Assembly: GCA_016872875.1 (NCBI GenBank)
Contig: VGYW01000173.1
Coordinates: forward strand, 1 to 16,213
Origin: Planctomycetota bacterium
GTDB taxonomy: Bacteria > Planctomycetota > PUPC01 > DSUN01
DNA length: 16,213 nucleotides
Direction of reading: 5' to 3'
The first letter of the stretch is position 1, and each line of letters begins with the position of its first letter. The notes beneath the pieces were generated by a model, which saw only the letters and a program-made list of their open reading frames with translations, had not been told where the DNA came from and did not search any database. Made by a program: the position numbers and the translations under genes. Positions 15,301 through 16,213 of the stretch are shown piece by piece.

Positions 15301-15420
15301 GTGGGTGGGCGGGACGATCATCTGGCCGTAGTTCCACCGCCCGATCTTCTCAGCCGCCGAGACCGGCAGCGCCGAGGACAGGGCAAGAACCGCGACAGCC
15401 GCGCAGAGCAGATTCCTCAC
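12394..15420 (-). CDS. Exported dihaem protein related to hydrazine synthase alpha subunit, with PD40 propeller
   Basis: This 1008-aa protein has a signal peptide (1-22, ending ALPVSA). A helical N-terminal part precedes a galactose-binding-like beta domain (about 130-285, with FFRCRFELPKG and QNVLAVRAEN). A beta-propeller with TolB/PD40-type repeats spans about 370-660. The C-terminal region has two c-type haem motifs, CLGCH (804-808) and CGRCH (854-858). The segment with PRQIPGSRRVMFVGVGHHDW is typical of the HZS-alpha family. HzsA of anammox bacteria is about 800 aa, so the N-terminal domain is extra. Homologues occur widely in non-anammox planctomycetes, so hydrazine synthesis is not implied; an electron-transfer or carbohydrate-linked redox role is equally possible. 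The GTG at 15420 was chosen: GGAAGGA lies 9 nt upstream (15430-15436) and the signal peptide starts there. It follows the membrane protein gene by 18 bp. Confidence 0.82.
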   Translation of the reverse strand: MRNLLCAAVAVLALSSALPVSAAEKIGRWNYGQMIVPPTHTNPTTPETRPLTPAEAEAALQRDWLFQAMGESLTQRAAKELAWARELAARLAAKTPSTDLSAELAELNAIEARTRTTTTTRTVPKGADAPASWIWLEARSAEAAPVEPRFFRCRFELPKGAAVRQAELRIACDDACEVFTNGERVGSNDTWQKAAAFAIERHLKGGQNVLAVRAENRPAPVAKNPAGLIARLSLVLADGTQTSVVTDASWRVAKAEQAGWTKADFDDAAWAQAAVAGGFGAAPWGQIAGLYGPDAHIDPAVSYAHETPAARELYFAVRAAKRRIALKSPLLDFSQLLVVDQPMPQGNVNPEHEAIHRMGISAVPGGRLLVLDGLHPGGAVRRLAPEKPGYFWRPDVSFDARRVLFCYKPHDEKSFHLYEIALDGSGLRQLTDSDYDDVDPIYLPDGHIIFTTTRGNSYVRCGPFIYSYILARCDADGRNIYLISHNGEPDFVPSLMDDGRVIYSRWEYTDKPLWRIQSLWTANPDGTNVAAFWGNQSAWPDHESQPRQIPGSRRVMFVGVGHHDWWGGAVGIIDQGKGLNFPDGLTKVTRDLAWVESGNGPVDPGESDRYHAAGKFTGYTAPWPLSEQDFLVSARGAGGRFRLYLMDVDGNRELLFEGAHNILFGIPIKPRKVPPAIPDRVAWPGTGADRKPPEGGTFYSPDVYQGVPDLPRGSVKFLRVFQQDHKTYSTWAKTYRNSGPAVSIVQEEGVKRILGEVPVEKDGSVYFKVPSGRSLYFQLLDENYRCLQTMRSFSGVMPGERRGCLGCHELHSATPPLEGGLAFRGEPRDLVPTPWGDESISYERFVQPALDKYCGRCHQGDGAARKKLDLTLRPAQDPFKEPYLTLVGGAGWGNPARPGPGYGIAGAIPVESQGTYYTLRPMAYLSPKSRLVEIAAGAKHGGNAQGAPAAGEVKMDPLSLRKLIAWVDACCPYAGEDDIRALGDPDFPGIEKLPIRPRVSTAPRIERP
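15055..15087. repeat. GTC trinucleotide tract in the dihaem protein gene
   Basis: CGTCCT followed by four to five GTC units and CTC/GTC variants is read on the minus strand as a run of Thr with flanking Arg (residues about 113-122). It lies between the helical N-terminal part and the galactose-binding-like domain, so length changes by whole codons would be tolerated. Confidence 0.75.
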
Positions 15421-15438
15421 GATGTCACATCCTTCCAA

Positions 15439-16213
15439 TCATCCCCGCCGGGACTGGACGGGCAGGCTGCCCTTGTGGGGGCAGGGGGTGGTGTGGAGCT
15501 TGCCGCCGCCGGTGTAGTAGGTGCAGACGCTCACGCGGCCGCACTTGGGGCATTCGACGTGGAGGCTTCGGCGGGCCAGCGGGCCGGCCGCGAGCGCGAG
15601 GGCCAGAGCGAGTGCGGCGCACGCCACCACTCCGCCCTGTAGCCAGCGGCGGCCGCGCAAGTAGCGGGCGAAGGCCACGCGCTGCTCCCAGGTGGCGACC
15701 TTGAGCGGCCACTCGCGCGACACGGAGCCCTGGCACAGCGTCACTGGCCCGTCGGGCCGCGACCAGCCCGGATACTCGACGTTCGCCGCGACCCTGAGCG
15801 TGACCTCTTCGCCCTCGATGGTCGCGTCGTCGGGCAGGCGCACCTGGAACTCCAGGACGACAGGCTCTGGGGCCGGGGCGTGCTCCGGCTGGAAGACCGC
15901 GTGGGTCCACCTGTTCTGCCTGACCGCGACGTCGTTGATGGGGCCGTGGAGGGTGACGTTCTGGCCTTCGACGCTGAAGTAGCCGCCTGCGGAGGCGAGG
16001 TCGGTCTTCCACGTGAGGGTCAGGCGCGCTCCGGGCGCGGCAAGGCTCCACGCGCCCCCGGTCGCGGCGGGGTCCAGGAGCGGGAGGTCCGCCGGGGGCT
16101 TGCGGTGGACCAGCAGGAGGCCGAGGCCGGCCAACGCCGCTGCCAGGACGGCCTCGGCGAGCACCACCCCGACCCAGTAGGGCGTGGCGTACCAGCGAGG
16201 GGGCCGGGCGTTC
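15439..16213 (-). CDS. Unrecognised membrane protein with periplasmic domain and C-terminal Cys/His cluster (5' end outside window)
   Basis: I do not recognise this protein. The frame is open to the right edge of the window, so the N-terminus is missing; 257 residues are visible. In visible numbering, a first membrane helix lies at about 11-35 and a beta-rich domain, probably periplasmic, at about 40-185. A second helix (VVACAALALALALAAG) spans about 195-211. The C-terminal tail carries C221-x2-C224, C230, H240, C244 and H246, a likely zinc ribbon on the cytoplasmic side. The GTG at 16167 falls inside the first helix and is unlikely to be the true start. The dihaem protein gene follows 18 bp later with its ribosome-binding site in the gap, so the two are probably one operon. 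A role in assembly or electron transfer with that partner is conjecture. Confidence 0.7.
   Translation of the reverse strand, partial: NARPPRWYATPYWVGVVLAEAVLAAALAGLGLLLVHRKPPADLPLLDPAATGGAWSLAAPGARLTLTWKTDLASAGGYFSVEGQNVTLHGPINDVAVRQNRWTHAVFQPEHAPAPEPVVLEFQVRLPDDATIEGEEVTLRVAANVEYPGWSRPDGPVTLCQGSVSREWPLKVATWEQRVAFARYLRGRRWLQGGVVACAALALALALAAGPLARRSLHVECPKCGRVSVCTYYTGGGKLHTTPCPHKGSLPVQSRRG

Noticed and set aside
12394..15420. Evidence that the organism is an anammox bacterium
   Set aside because: HZS-alpha-like PD40 proteins occur in many non-anammox planctomycetes and verrucomicrobia, and no HZS beta/gamma or other anammox genes are visible.
13588..15642. A 684-codon plus-strand frame opposite the dihaem protein gene
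   Set aside because: The minus-strand protein has a signal peptide, haem motifs and family signatures. The plus frame has none and crosses an intergenic gap.

Overview
The window is GC-rich bacterial chromosome. It most likely comes from a planctomycete or a related PVC-type lineage. The reasons are a two-haem protein related to the hydrazine synthase alpha subunit fused to PD40-type propeller repeats, a tandem pair of very large GT-C membrane glycosyltransferases with TPR tails, and many short simple-sequence repeats of the ATTTCGG/CCGAAAT kind, which I associate with uncultured members of that group. This assignment is an inference; there is no rRNA gene to settle it.

Layout. 1-244 is a stack of small repeats ending in a good promoter that appears to start transcription at or next to the uvrA start codon. 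245-3223 (+) is uvrA, which carries four different genomic repeat families in frame. 3209-4977 (-) is a two-gene operon, an AAA/ABC-type ATPase with a DUF3696-like C-terminus followed 5 bp later by a PIN-domain nuclease. Its nuclease gene overlaps the end of uvrA by 15 bp. 4978-5087 holds two divergent sigma70-type promoters that share one symmetric -10 box, serving the ATPase operon on the left and a TrmH/SpoU RNA methyltransferase gene (5088-5900, +) on the right. 5955-6923 (+) is an exported trypsin-like protease with its own promoter. 6991-9060 and 9060-11153 (+) are tandem paralogous GT-C/TPR glycosyltransferases joined by a TGATG overlap, each with an N-terminus encoded by the CCGAAAT repeat.

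11154-12393 contains no credible gene. It is a repeat island: a 12-copy 19-bp palindromic minisatellite, REP-like hairpins preceded by GTAG, and a 290-bp MITE-like element with 26-bp terminal inverted repeats and a 5-bp target duplication. 12394-16213 (-) is an operon of a membrane protein with a cytoplasmic Cys/His cluster (cut by the window edge) followed 18 bp later by the exported hydrazine-synthase-alpha-like dihaem protein.

The genes do not form one pathway. The best candidates for something undescribed are the ATPase+PIN module (possible defence or toxin function), the insertion of genomic repeats into the UvrA protein, the MITE/REP island, and the HZS-alpha-like protein with its unrecognised membrane partner.
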